Below are positions 28,954 to 39,153 of a stretch of DNA of 64,000 bases, in pieces. A program made the position numbers and the translations under genes. This DNA is from Andreprevotia chitinilytica DSM 18519. GTDB taxonomy: Bacteria > Pseudomonadota > Gammaproteobacteria > Burkholderiales > Chitinibacteraceae. Under the pieces are notes generated by a model. That model was not told the DNA's origin and did no database searches. It was given only the letters and a program-made list of their open reading frames with translations. Position 1 is the stretch's first letter. Every line of letters starts with the position of its first letter. The stretch spans positions 1-64,000 of the forward strand of contig NZ_JONM01000023.1 of NCBI RefSeq assembly GCF_000711875.1, given 5' to 3'.

Positions 28954-29538
28954 ATGGTCGCCAATGCACTCGCGTTTTTGATCCAGAGCCTGGCCGGGTT
29001 TTTTGTCCTGGCGCTGCTCGCGCGTTTTTATCTGATTTCGCACAAGGTTTCGTTCAAGAATCAGCTCGGACAGTTCGTGCTGGCGCTGACCAACTGGATG
29101 GTTCTGCCGACACGACGCGTGCTGCCGTCGCTTCGGCAATACGATACGTCGAGCTTTGTGCTGGCGTGGCTATGGGCTTGCGGCATGCACGGGCTGCTGC
29201 TCAGCATCTCGCCTTGGCCCTATGTGCTGGGCGCACCGCTGTCGTTACTGGCGATCGGGCTGGCGGGCCTGCTTGAAGTGATCAAGATGTCGCTTTACTT
29301 GCTGTTTGGGGCGGTGATCGGCCAGGCATTGATGTCTTGGGTGGCCCCATACAACCCGATGATGCCGGTGTTCAATGCCCTGACCAATCCGTGGCTGCGC
29401 CCCTTGCGCAAAATCATCCCGCCTGTTGGCAGCATCGATATCACGCCGATGTTCCTCAGCTTGGTGATCATTGTTGCCAATATTTTTGTGACCGGTATTC
29501 AGCAGAACATTCTTGCGAGCATCCGGATCGCCGCCTGA
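28954..29538 (+). CDS. yggT: YggT family integral membrane protein
   Basis: A polytopic inner-membrane protein of 194 residues made of two YggT repeats, each with paired helices. Conserved stretches include FLIQSLAGFFVLALLARFYL and MPVFNALTNPWLRPLRKIIPPVGSIDITPM. Function is unsettled in the family. A perfect Shine-Dalgarno (AAGGAGG) precedes the start. The stop overlaps the next start (TGATG). Confidence 0.95.
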   Translation: MVANALAFLIQSLAGFFVLALLARFYLISHKVSFKNQLGQFVLALTNWMVLPTRRVLPSLRQYDTSSFVLAWLWACGMHGLLLSISPWPYVLGAPLSLLAIGLAGLLEVIKMSLYLLFGAVIGQALMSWVAPYNPMMPVFNALTNPWLRPLRKIIPPVGSIDITPMFLSLVIIVANIFVTGIQQNILASIRIAA

Positions 29539-29825
29539 TGGCTGCGTGGTTCGAGGCACGCCCCGATGGCTGGCTGCTGCGCCTGCATATCCAGCCTGGG
29601 GCGAAAAAGACCGAGATTGCCGGTTTGCACGGCGAGGCGTTGAAAATCCGCCTTGCCGCGCCACCAGTGGATGGTAAAGCCAACGAATGCCTGATCGAGT
29701 TTCTGGCTAAACGATTTGCGGTGCCGAAACGGCAGGTGACACTTGTTTCTGGCGCTGCCTCGCGCACCAAGGCTGTGCTGATTACTGGCAGCAGCACCGC
29801 ACCGGATTCATTGCTTGCGCTCTGA
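29538..29825 (+). CDS. yggU: YggU/DUF167 family protein
   Basis: A small cytosolic protein of unknown function (95 residues) with the family core LRLHIQPGAKKTEI, LKIRLAAPPVDGKANECLIEFLAKRF and VSGAASRTKAV. The ATG at 29538 overlaps the yggT stop by one base. Longer in-frame extensions lie inside yggT and are rejected. Confidence 0.95.
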   Translation: MAAWFEARPDGWLLRLHIQPGAKKTEIAGLHGEALKIRLAAPPVDGKANECLIEFLAKRFAVPKRQVTLVSGAASRTKAVLITGSSTAPDSLLAL

Positions 29826-29836
29826 AAGATCAGTGT

Positions 29837-30250
29837 TCAGTCGAAACGATTGATCCGTCCTGCCGCATCCCCACCCCGATCCACCCGACGAAACTCGCCT
29901 TCCAGCGTATTGTCGGTGGGAACTTGCATGCCAGCACGGCGTCCCCATGGCAGTAACATGATCAGCGCGACCACGTCGCCGATCACGCCAGGCAGCACCA
30001 GCAGTAGCGCTGCGATATAGTAACGGGCTACCCAGAACAGACTGCCGACAGAGAGCCGGCCAGAACGCGCATCGTTCAGCAGGCTCATCCCGACAGCCCA
30101 TTTGTGGTGACGCAACATCAGCACGCCGGCCACTGCCGTCACTGCCAGCCAAGCCAGCACCCAACCGGTTCCGATGGCCTTGGCGAGCAGGACCAGGGCG
30201 ATGATCTCAACGGCCGGCCAAGCCAGCAGCGCAAGTAATAGGTAAGGCAT
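29837..30250 (-). CDS. fxsA: FxsA family membrane protein
   Basis: A cytoplasmic-membrane protein of 137 residues with about four hydrophobic segments. E. coli FxsA relieves phage F exclusion; the cellular role is unclear. Family features are the N-terminal hydrophobic block and the LLVLPGVIGDVVALIMLLP segment. GGAG six bases upstream supports the start. The start codon shares CATG with the divergent cutA. Confidence 0.9.
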   Translation of the reverse strand: MPYLLLALLAWPAVEIIALVLLAKAIGTGWVLAWLAVTAVAGVLMLRHHKWAVGMSLLNDARSGRLSVGSLFWVARYYIAALLLVLPGVIGDVVALIMLLPWGRRAGMQVPTDNTLEGEFRRVDRGGDAAGRINRFD

Positions 30251-30614
30251 GAAAACTCCAATTCATTCGCAAGACGATTCGCAAACATCGTGTTTAACTG
30301 GGGTCGTCGTTGCAATTTGCAATTGCCCGGATGCCGATACGGCATCCCGACTCGCGCGCGGACTTGTTGAGGCACGGCTTGCCGCTTGCGTGAACCAACT
30401 GCCACCCGTGCAATCAACCTATCGCTGGCAGGGGCAAATCGAATCGGCTGACGAACATCCGCTGCTGATCAAGACAACACTGGCAAGCTATCCAAAAGTA
30501 CAAAACTGGCTCGCCGACCAACATCCCTATGACCTACCGGAAATCATTGCAGTTCCGGTCACTGCCGGGCTGCCGGCATATCTCGACTGGGTAACCAAGG
30601 AGGTTGCCACATGA
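30249..30614 (+). CDS. cutA: Divalent-cation tolerance protein CutA
   Basis: A trimeric CutA1 protein linked to copper tolerance and to DsbD-mediated thiol chemistry. Conserved features are AICNCPDADTASRLARGLVE, LAACVNQLP, YRWQGQIE and HPYDLPEIIAVPV. AGG lies six bases before the ATG at 30249. The stop overlaps dsbD in ATGA. cutA-dsbD adjacency is common in proteobacteria. Confidence 0.96.
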   Translation: MKTPIHSQDDSQTSCLTGVVVAICNCPDADTASRLARGLVEARLAACVNQLPPVQSTYRWQGQIESADEHPLLIKTTLASYPKVQNWLADQHPYDLPEIIAVPVTAGLPAYLDWVTKEVAT

Positions 30615-32173
30615 TCAGGCTATTACTTACTTTCTGCCTCGCGCTCGTCGCTTTCGGCGCACAGGCTGGCGAGCCGGATTTGCTCTCGCCGGATAAAGCA
30701 TTCCACGCCGAGCTATCCCGCATCGATGCCAATACGCTCAACATCCAGTTCCGCGTGGCCAAGGGCTACTACCTCTATCGCGAGCGAATCAGCTTCACCG
30801 TGGAGCCAGCCGGGCAGCTGACCCCGTCTTTCCCCAAGGGCACGATCAAGGACGACCCAAGCTTCGGGAAGGTTGAAGTCTACAAACACGATACCGCTGT
30901 CACCGTGCAGAGCGCCGCACCATTGCCAGAAGACTTCAAACTGAATGTGCGCTACCAGGGCTGCGCTGAAGTAGGGGTCTGCTATCCGCCGAAAACGGTA
31001 GTGCTAAGCCTCGAGAACCCTGGCACAGGCACTGGCAATAGCGCGCTGCAGAAGTTGTTTGGCACCGCAGCGCCGCCCGCCCCTGCCCCGGTCGCCCCCG
31101 CCGAGACCGGTTACTTCTCTGGCTCCCCCCTTGTGGTGCTCGGCGCTTTTTTTCTGGCCGGGCTCGGCCTCGCATTTACAGCCTGCATGTATCCCTTGCT
31201 GCCGATTGTTTCCGGCATCGTGATTGGATCGGGACATGCGGGCCGTGGCCGAGCCCTGTTATTGACGCTGACCTATAGCCAAGGCTTGGCGCTGACCTAT
31301 ACCTTGGTCGGTGTCGCTGCCGCGCTGACTGGCACGCTGCTCTCCGTCTGGCTGCAGCAGCCGTGGGTGATCGTGGTGTTTGCGCTGTTCTTTGTCGCCA
31401 TGGCGTTGTCGATGTTCGATCTGTTCGAATTGCAATTGCCCAACGCCCTGCAAAGCAGTTTCAACAACTGGGCGAACCGGTTGCCCGGTGGGCATTTCAC
31501 GTCGGTCTTCGCGATGGGCGCACTCTCTGCAGCCATTGTCGGCCCGTGCATCGCACCGCCATTGGCGGCTGCGCTGGCCTATATCGGCCAACAAGGCGAT
31601 CCGTGGTTGGGTGGTGGCGCCTTGTATGCCATGGCATTCGGCCTTGGCGTGCCGCTGATCGCAATCGGTGCAGCGGGCAGTACGATCCTGCCGCATCTGT
31701 CGGGCAAGACGATGCGGGCCATCAAAGGCGTGTTTGGCATCGTGCTGCTGGGAATGGCGGTCTGGGTTGTCAAGCCGCTTTGGCAACCGTGGCTCTCCGG
31801 TAACAACCATGCCGTGTCGTTCGAAACCGTTACCTCGAGCGCCGCGCTGGATCGCCGGCTGGCTGCCGCAGGCAAACCGGTGTTGCTCGATTTTTACGCG
31901 GACTGGTGCGTGAGCTGTGTCGAGTTCGAACGGGAAACGCTGACCGATAGCCGAGTACAAGCGGCGCTGAAAGACTTCGTGCTGTTGCGTGCGGATGTCA
32001 CGAAAAACACCGCTGACGATGCCGCACTCTTACGACGATTCGGTTTGTATGGGCCGCCAGCCATTCTGCTTTTCGACACGAATGGCAAACCACGTGCCAA
32101 TCGGGTGATCGGATTTCAGGATGCAGATACCTTCCTTGCGACCCTCAACACCATTCCTAAAACAGGACACTAA
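30611..32173 (+). CDS. dsbD: Thiol:disulfide interchange protein DsbD
   Basis: Carries electrons from cytosolic thioredoxin to periplasmic reductases. It has a signal peptide, an alpha domain (VRYQGCAEVGVCYPP near residue 115), a beta domain of eight membrane helices with redox cysteines in FTACMYPLLPIV and VGPCIAPPLAAAL, and a gamma thioredoxin domain with WCVSC near 436. At 520 residues it is a little short but complete in all three modules. It is translationally coupled to cutA and is followed after one base by a TlpA-like gene. Confidence 0.97.
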   Translation: MIRLLLTFCLALVAFGAQAGEPDLLSPDKAFHAELSRIDANTLNIQFRVAKGYYLYRERISFTVEPAGQLTPSFPKGTIKDDPSFGKVEVYKHDTAVTVQSAAPLPEDFKLNVRYQGCAEVGVCYPPKTVVLSLENPGTGTGNSALQKLFGTAAPPAPAPVAPAETGYFSGSPLVVLGAFFLAGLGLAFTACMYPLLPIVSGIVIGSGHAGRGRALLLTLTYSQGLALTYTLVGVAAALTGTLLSVWLQQPWVIVVFALFFVAMALSMFDLFELQLPNALQSSFNNWANRLPGGHFTSVFAMGALSAAIVGPCIAPPLAAALAYIGQQGDPWLGGGALYAMAFGLGVPLIAIGAAGSTILPHLSGKTMRAIKGVFGIVLLGMAVWVVKPLWQPWLSGNNHAVSFETVTSSAALDRRLAAAGKPVLLDFYADWCVSCVEFERETLTDSRVQAALKDFVLLRADVTKNTADDAALLRRFGLYGPPAILLFDTNGKPRANRVIGFQDADTFLATLNTIPKTGH

Positions 32174-32174
32174 T

Positions 32175-32657
32175 ATGCGTTCGCTGCTGATTGCCGTTGT
32201 TTTCGGCATCGCTACCCTGCCCGCCCTCGCTGCGACCAGCCCCGCTACCAGCTTTTTTGATGCCCATCTCAAGGGGCTCGATGGCAAGTCGCAGGCGTTA
32301 TCGCAATTTCGCGACAAACCAATCGTCGTCAATTACTGGGCGACTTGGTGTGGGCCATGCCGGGAAGAAATTCCTGAATTCGTCCAGCTCTCCAAGAAAT
32401 ACGCTGGCAAGGTGCAATTCATCGGCATTGCAGTGGATGACGTTCAAGCCGTGACGCAATTCGCACGTGACTACAAGATCAGCTACCCGCTATTCCCAGA
32501 CGAAACCGCTTCGCTGGCCTTATTGCAAAGCGAAGGCAATCCGGACGGCAAATTGCCATTCACGGTGGTGTATGACGGCCAGGGCAAGAAAGTCACCACC
32601 AAACTGGGCCGGATGAAAGGCGATGCGCTCGAAGCCGTGATCAAGAACCTGAAATAG
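32175..32657 (+). CDS. TlpA/ResA-like periplasmic thioredoxin
   Basis: A 160-residue exported protein with a signal peptide of about 20 residues and a thioredoxin fold whose active site is WATWCGPCREE. It starts one base after dsbD, so it is likely reduced by DsbD in the same pathway (cytochrome c maturation or repair of periplasmic disulfides). The ATG at 32175 is chosen because it begins the signal peptide; the upstream in-frame extension overlaps dsbD. Confidence 0.92.
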   Translation: MRSLLIAVVFGIATLPALAATSPATSFFDAHLKGLDGKSQALSQFRDKPIVVNYWATWCGPCREEIPEFVQLSKKYAGKVQFIGIAVDDVQAVTQFARDYKISYPLFPDETASLALLQSEGNPDGKLPFTVVYDGQGKKVTTKLGRMKGDALEAVIKNLK

Positions 32658-32844
32658 CCCGACTCGCGCACTTCGTTCCGACATTGCGTCGCCATGCCGG
32701 ACGAGGCGTAATTCCTCATCCGATCAGCGCTGGAGAATCACACGGAGAGGAACCGGAAAGAAAAGTAGAAAACAATCGAATACTGTTTTGACTGGCAATG
32801 CGCCGTTAATGCGCGTGCGCGTAGCCAAGGGGAAACGAACTAAC

Positions 32845-33153
32845 CTAGCGGGAAAAAGCGCAGAACACGTCGCGCAGCATCGCAATCACCTCAAGCGTGC
32901 GAACGTCACCCACGCGGTAGTAAACGCGATTTGCATCCTTGCGCGTACGCAGCACCCCCTTTTCGCGCATCAGCGCCAAGTGCTGCGAGATATTGGATTG
33001 CGTCGTGCCAACTTGGTCCACGATATCCTGGACACTGACTTCCTGGTCACCGAGTACGCAAAGAATTTTGAGTCGCAATGGGTGCGACATGGCTTTCATG
33101 GCCCGCGATGCCTGTTGAATATGGTCATCGCTCATCAAATCAGGGTGGTTCAC
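32845..33153 (-). CDS. ArsR-type winged-helix regulator
   Basis: A transcription regulator of about 102 residues with the ArsR helix-turn-helix (SVQDIVDQVGTTQSNISQHLALMREKGVLRTRKDANRVYYRV). No typical metal-binding ELCVCDL motif is seen; the matching stretch reads LGDQEVSVQDI, so a metal inducer is unlikely. A GTG start at 33153 is preferred because AGAGGA lies five bases upstream; ATGs at 33183 and 33135 are alternatives. It is divergent from gpmI. Its target is unknown. Confidence 0.85.
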   Translation of the reverse strand: MNHPDLMSDDHIQQASRAMKAMSHPLRLKILCVLGDQEVSVQDIVDQVGTTQSNISQHLALMREKGVLRTRKDANRVYYRVGDVRTLEVIAMLRDVFCAFSR

Positions 33154-33392
33154 CGTCTTCCTCTGAATAATCTTTAGTGGCATCCGCTGTCCCAGGTTCT
33201 AAGTATAGCGACCGGGTACGAAAGCTCTTTCTTATTTTCTTATCTTGGCGGCTGATGCCGCTCTGTGTATCGAACAGTGCAGGGAATTGCCATGGGCAAC
33301 CCTTTTCAATCGGTTAGAATACTACCCATCTTTGGAACCCCTCCGCAACGGCTTACAAACCGGCCTGCATCCCATTCGAGAGTGAACCCGAT

Positions 33393-34937
<1,545 letters not shown>

Positions 34938-36257
34938 GTGCGGGCGGCTCTCTTCATTCTGCTGTTCAGTGCTGCCGGGGCATTTGCTGCCCCGGCAGCG
35001 ACTGGCAATGCCCGCGCCGAGTCGGTGGAAAAGCAGGAAGAGTTGAAGAATCTACATGGCCAGATCGAGGGTCTGAAGAAGAAACTCGCTGCCAACGAAT
35101 CAAACCGCAAGGAAGCCGCGGACGCGCTGAAGGACTCCGAAACCGCGATTTCGGATGCCAACCGGGTACTGAACGACCTCACCCAAAAGCGCCAGCTCTC
35201 CGAAGCCGAACTCGCCAAGCTGGAAGGCGATATCGCGCAGACGCGCATTCACATCCGCGCCAGTCAGAACCGGCTGATGCAGCTGCTGAAAACCCGCTAT
35301 CAGGCGGGCGAACTCGAAGCGTGGAAGCTGCTGCTCAACCAGCAAGACCCGAATGATGTCAGCCGCACGCTCACCTACTACCGCTATCTGGTCGCCGCGC
35401 AACAGAAACTCGCGCAACGCTTGCAGGGCCAACTGAACGAGTTAAGCCGGCTCGCCGACGCCATTCGCGAGCGCAGCGATGAACTGAAAGCACTCGCCCG
35501 CGCCAAGGCCGAGCAACGGGCAAAACTGGAAGGTGAACAACAAGCGCATGCCACGCTGGTCAGCCAGCTATCCCGCCAGATCGAAGGCCAGCGCAACCAG
35601 ATCCAGAAACTGGCGGCGGATGAGAAACGCCTCGGCCAGCTGATCGACAAGCTCAACGCCATCATTCGCGAGCAACAGCGGCAGCAAGAACTCACCCGTG
35701 CCCGTGAAGCAGCCAAACAAAAGCAACTCGCCGCCAAACAAGCGCGCGACGCTCAACTCGCAGCCGCCAAGGCGAAGGCGGCCGGCAAGAAGCCACCACC
35801 AGCACTTGCAGTCACGCCAGTCCCCAAGATCAACGACGACGTACCCGATGCCAGCCAGGCCGGTCAGGCATTTGCTGCCCTCAAGGGCCGGCTCAAGCTA
35901 CCGGCACGTGGCGAAATCGTTGGCCGCTTTGGCGCCCAACGCGCCGAGGGCAGCAGCTGGAAAGGCGTGATGATCAAGAGCACCGCTGGCCAGCCGGTGC
36001 GTGCCATCGCCAACGGCCGCATCGTCTTTGCCGACTGGCTGCGCGGTTTCGGCAACCTGATCATCGTCGATCACGGCGGCGGTTACCTGAGCCTGTGCGC
36101 GGGGACCGAGAGCCTGCTCAAGCGCGTTGGCGATACCGTCAAAGCAGGCGACACGATTGCGACCACAGGCAACAGCGGTGGTATGGCTGATTCAGGTGTA
36201 TATTTTGAACTTAGACAAAACGGCCGCCCGCTCGACCCACTCGCCTGGGCCGGCTGA
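34938..36257 (+). CDS. envC: Murein hydrolase activator EnvC
   Basis: A periplasmic activator of septal amidases. The 439-residue product has a signal peptide, a long coiled coil (about residues 35-260) and a C-terminal LytM (M23) domain. The LytM metal ligands are lost: HGH-type residues are replaced in VDHGGGYLSLCAG. It is therefore a non-catalytic activator, as in the family. The start is GTG, directly behind the gpmI TAA. The cognate amidase AmiC is at 42323-43651. Confidence 0.93.
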   Translation: MRAALFILLFSAAGAFAAPAATGNARAESVEKQEELKNLHGQIEGLKKKLAANESNRKEAADALKDSETAISDANRVLNDLTQKRQLSEAELAKLEGDIAQTRIHIRASQNRLMQLLKTRYQAGELEAWKLLLNQQDPNDVSRTLTYYRYLVAAQQKLAQRLQGQLNELSRLADAIRERSDELKALARAKAEQRAKLEGEQQAHATLVSQLSRQIEGQRNQIQKLAADEKRLGQLIDKLNAIIREQQRQQELTRAREAAKQKQLAAKQARDAQLAAAKAKAAGKKPPPALAVTPVPKINDDVPDASQAGQAFAALKGRLKLPARGEIVGRFGAQRAEGSSWKGVMIKSTAGQPVRAIANGRIVFADWLRGFGNLIIVDHGGGYLSLCAGTESLLKRVGDTVKAGDTIATTGNSGGMADSGVYFELRQNGRPLDPLAWAG

Positions 36258-36294
36258 TCCTCCCCCAACCTGCTCCCCCTCCAGCCCATACACG

Positions 36295-37764
36295 ATGAAG
36301 CACAAACTGCAGAAATTCGGTCTTCTCAGCGCCGGCGCCGCCTTGGGCGTCGTCATCTCGCTTTCCTTCACCGCCGTGGCTGAAAAAGACACGGGTGGTA
36401 ATCCGCTGCCGGTGGATGAGCTGCGCGCCTTCACCACGGTATTCGGGCTCATCAAGCAGAACTACGTCGAACCGGTCGAAGACAAGAAACTGATCACCGA
36501 AGCCATCAAGGGCATGGTGTCCGGCCTCGACCCGCACAGCTCCTACCTCGATGCCGATTCCTTCAAGGATTTGCAGGAAAGCACGCAAGGTGAGTTCGGC
36601 GGCCTGGGACTCGAAGTGAACATGGAAGACGGCCTCGTCCGTATCGTGTCCCCGATCGAAGATACGCCCGCCTACAAGGCCGGCATCAAGGCGGGCGACT
36701 TCATCATGAAGATCGATGACACGCCGGTGCAGGGCATTGCCCTCAACGAAGCAGTGTCGAAGATGCGCGGCAAGCCGGGCACCACCGTCACGCTCACCAT
36801 CCTGCGCAAGGGTGAAGGCAAGCCGCTGGTGTTCCCGCTCAAGCGTGCGGTCATCAAGACCCAGAGCGTGAAATCCAAGCTGGCTGAACCGGGCTACGGC
36901 TACATCCGCGTCACCCAGTTCCAGGAACACACCACCGAGAACGTCGCGCAAGCGATCGAGAAGCTCTACAAGGACAACAAGGCACCGCTGAAAGGCATCG
37001 TGCTCGATTTGCGTAACGATCCGGGCGGCCTGTTGAACGGTGCTGTCGGCGTTGCCGCTGCCTTCCTGCCCAAGGACTCGCTGGTCGTCTACACCGAAGG
37101 CCGCACCGCCGATGCCAAGATCAAGCTCAGCGCCACCAAGGAAAACTACCTGCGCCCGGGCTCCAAGGGTGACTACTTCGCCAGTACGCCGAAGGAAGTA
37201 AAGACCGTGCCGCTGGTCGTGCTGGTCAACGGGGGTTCGGCCTCTGCATCCGAAATCGTCGCCGGTGCGCTGCAGGATCAAAAACGGGCGCTGATCGTCG
37301 GTACGCAAACCTTCGGCAAGGGCTCTGTGCAAACCATCCTGCCGATCGACGAAAAATCCGCGCTCAAGCTGACCACCGCGCGCTACTTCACGCCGGGCGG
37401 CCGCTCGATCCAGGCCAAGGGCATCACGCCGGATATCGAAGTGCAGGAAGCGACCGTGAACGGCGTCGAAGCCAACAGCTTCATGCTGCGCGAGGCTGAT
37501 CTCGAACATCACCTCAACAATCCGACCGACAAGAATGCCGGCAAGGACAAAGCCAGCAAGCCGGAAGTGAAGGTCGAGAAGCCCGTCGTGAAGCCGCCGG
37601 TCAAGACCAATGCCAGCGATCCGGATGCCGAGAATGCGCCACGCGAACTGGTATCCAAGAGCGATTACCAGCTCCAGCAGGCATTCAGCGTACTGAAGGT
37701 GCAACAGCTGTTGCTGCAAAAGCAGGCAGCGCCGGCACCGACCAAGGAAACGGCGACCAAGTAA
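36295..37764 (+). CDS. ctpA: Carboxy-terminal processing protease (S41)
   Basis: A periplasmic serine protease with a signal or anchor segment (residues 5-27), a PDZ domain (about 80-170, with EFGGLGLEVNMEDG) and the S41 catalytic domain with Ser in GGSASASEIVAGALQD and Lys in TFGKGSVQ. The C-terminus is Lys/Pro-rich. The ATG at 36295 gives 489 residues; longer forms overlap envC. The gpmI-envC-ctpA order is common in proteobacteria. Confidence 0.96.
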   Translation: MKHKLQKFGLLSAGAALGVVISLSFTAVAEKDTGGNPLPVDELRAFTTVFGLIKQNYVEPVEDKKLITEAIKGMVSGLDPHSSYLDADSFKDLQESTQGEFGGLGLEVNMEDGLVRIVSPIEDTPAYKAGIKAGDFIMKIDDTPVQGIALNEAVSKMRGKPGTTVTLTILRKGEGKPLVFPLKRAVIKTQSVKSKLAEPGYGYIRVTQFQEHTTENVAQAIEKLYKDNKAPLKGIVLDLRNDPGGLLNGAVGVAAAFLPKDSLVVYTEGRTADAKIKLSATKENYLRPGSKGDYFASTPKEVKTVPLVVLVNGGSASASEIVAGALQDQKRALIVGTQTFGKGSVQTILPIDEKSALKLTTARYFTPGGRSIQAKGITPDIEVQEATVNGVEANSFMLREADLEHHLNNPTDKNAGKDKASKPEVKVEKPVVKPPVKTNASDPDAENAPRELVSKSDYQLQQAFSVLKVQQLLLQKQAAPAPTKETATK

Positions 37765-37782
37765 GCGCTGCGTTCCAAGCTA

Positions 37783-37818
37783 AAAACGAAGCCCCGCCCA
37801 TGCGGGGTTTCGTTTTTT
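37783..37818 (+). terminator. Terminator of gpmI-envC-ctpA
   Basis: A long stem, AAAACGAAGCCCCGC with GCGGGGTTTCGTTTT (one mismatch), and loop CCAT, followed by T residues. Confidence 0.92.
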
Positions 37819-37838
37819 CCGGTGCAGCCAGAGCGCCT

Positions 37839-37844
37839 TATAAT
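37839..37844 (+). promoter_or_regulatory. -10 box of moeB
   Basis: A perfect TATAAT lies 31 bases upstream of the ATG at 37876. The -35 region (around 37816) is a poor match, so this is only a probable promoter. Confidence 0.45.
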
Positions 37845-37875
37845 CGACCGATCCATCCCCCGTCTGCTGCTACCG

Positions 37876-38655
37876 ATGACCACCGCCCCCCGCGAATTGA
37901 ACGACGCCGAACTACTGCGCTATAGCCGCCATATCCTGCTCGACGAAATCGGCATCGAAGGCCAGCAGAAACTCGCTGCCAGCACCGCGCTGATCATTGG
38001 CGCAGGCGGGCTTGGCGCACCGGCCACGCTGTACTTGGCCGCAGCGGGTGTCGGGCGCCTCGTCATCGTCGATCACGACACGGTCGAGCTTTCCAACCTG
38101 CAGCGCCAGATCGTCCACGATGCCAGCCGGCTTGGCGTGCCCAAGGCTGAATCAGCCCGAGACACACTGGCGGCCATCAATCCGCTGATTGAAGTCATTC
38201 CGGTCGTTGCCCGCGCCGATGACGCACTCCTGGCACAGTGGGTGCCGCAAGCGGATGTCGTCCTCGACTGCAGCGACAACTTCCCCACCCGCCACGCCGT
38301 CAACCGCGCCTGCGTGACCGCGCGCGCGCCGCTGGTTTCCGGCGCAGCCGTACGCTTTGACGGCCAGCTCACCACCTTTGACAGCCGTGATAACGCGACC
38401 CCTTGCTACCACTGCCTGTTCCCCGACGAAGGCGATGCCAGCGACGGCCCTTGCGCCACCTTCGGCGTCTTCGCCCCGCTCACCGGCATCATCGGCTGCG
38501 CCCAGGCGGCCGAGGCGCTCAAGGTGCTGATCGGGCTTGGCGAAACGCTGGTTGGACGATTGCAGTTGCTGGATGGGAAAACGTTGCGCTGGAAGGAATT
38601 GCGCTACAAAAAAGACCCGCGCTGCCCGGTGTGCGGCGAACAACACGGCGCCTGA
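37876..38655 (+). CDS. moeB: MoeB/ThiF/HesA family adenylyltransferase
   Basis: Adenylates the C-terminal Gly-Gly of a sulfur carrier (MoaD or ThiS). It shows the nucleotide loop LIIGAGGLGAPATLYLAAAGVG near residue 39, DHDTVELSNLQRQ, the catalytic Asp in VLDCSDNFPTR and zinc-binding cysteines in CYHCLFP and CPVCGEQ. No molybdopterin or thiamin gene is adjacent, so MoeB or ThiF function is not resolved. The ATG is chosen because it begins the family's N-terminus. Confidence 0.92.
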   Translation: MTTAPRELNDAELLRYSRHILLDEIGIEGQQKLAASTALIIGAGGLGAPATLYLAAAGVGRLVIVDHDTVELSNLQRQIVHDASRLGVPKAESARDTLAAINPLIEVIPVVARADDALLAQWVPQADVVLDCSDNFPTRHAVNRACVTARAPLVSGAAVRFDGQLTTFDSRDNATPCYHCLFPDEGDASDGPCATFGVFAPLTGIIGCAQAAEALKVLIGLGETLVGRLQLLDGKTLRWKELRYKKDPRCPVCGEQHGA

Positions 38656-38661
38656 GCGAAC

Positions 38662-39153
38662 ATGCCCCGCCACATCAATCCGGATGATTACCTGCTCACG
38701 CCAACTGGCCGCATCTGGTCAGCCGAACGCGGCAAAGCAGCTTGGGAAAGCGCCTACGCCGCGCTGGAAGCCGAATTGCAAAGCATTGGCAGCCCGGCAA
38801 CCCTTTACGTTGTCTGCGGCATTCAAGGTGCGGGGAAATCGACGTGGATACGCGAAGAAGGCTCGTTGCTCCCCGCTCCGGCGGTGTTCTTCGATGCGGC
38901 CTTACCAGCCAAAATCCATCGGGAACGGGCGATTTCGATTGCCAGGCGCTTTGGCATTCCGGTGACCATCATCTGGCTGAATACACCATTGGACACCGCG
39001 TTGGCACGCAACCAGTCCCGACCGGCCGATGAGCAAGTGCCGGAGGAAACGATTCGTCTGGTTCACGCGAAACTGGAACCGCCCGCGCTGGACGAAGGCG
39101 TGGCCCGCGTCATTGAAGTCCATGCGCACTGGAATGCGCCGGTTGGTATTTAG
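38662..39153 (+). CDS. P-loop kinase of the polynucleotide-kinase-like (AAA_33) type
   Basis: A 163-residue protein with Walker A GIQGAGKST near residue 53 and a lid arginine region ARNQSRPADEQVPEETIRLVHAKLEPP that resembles the 5'-kinase domain of T4 polynucleotide kinase. The substrate is unknown. It starts six bases after moeB, so it is probably co-transcribed, and it overlaps pxpC tail-to-tail by four bases. Confidence 0.8.
   Translation: MPRHINPDDYLLTPTGRIWSAERGKAAWESAYAALEAELQSIGSPATLYVVCGIQGAGKSTWIREEGSLLPAPAVFFDAALPAKIHRERAISIARRFGIPVTIIWLNTPLDTALARNQSRPADEQVPEETIRLVHAKLEPPALDEGVARVIEVHAHWNAPVGI

Noticed and set aside
36211-37719. Long open frame opposite ctpA
   Set aside because: Antisense artefact; ctpA has a signal, a PDZ domain and the catalytic Ser/Lys.
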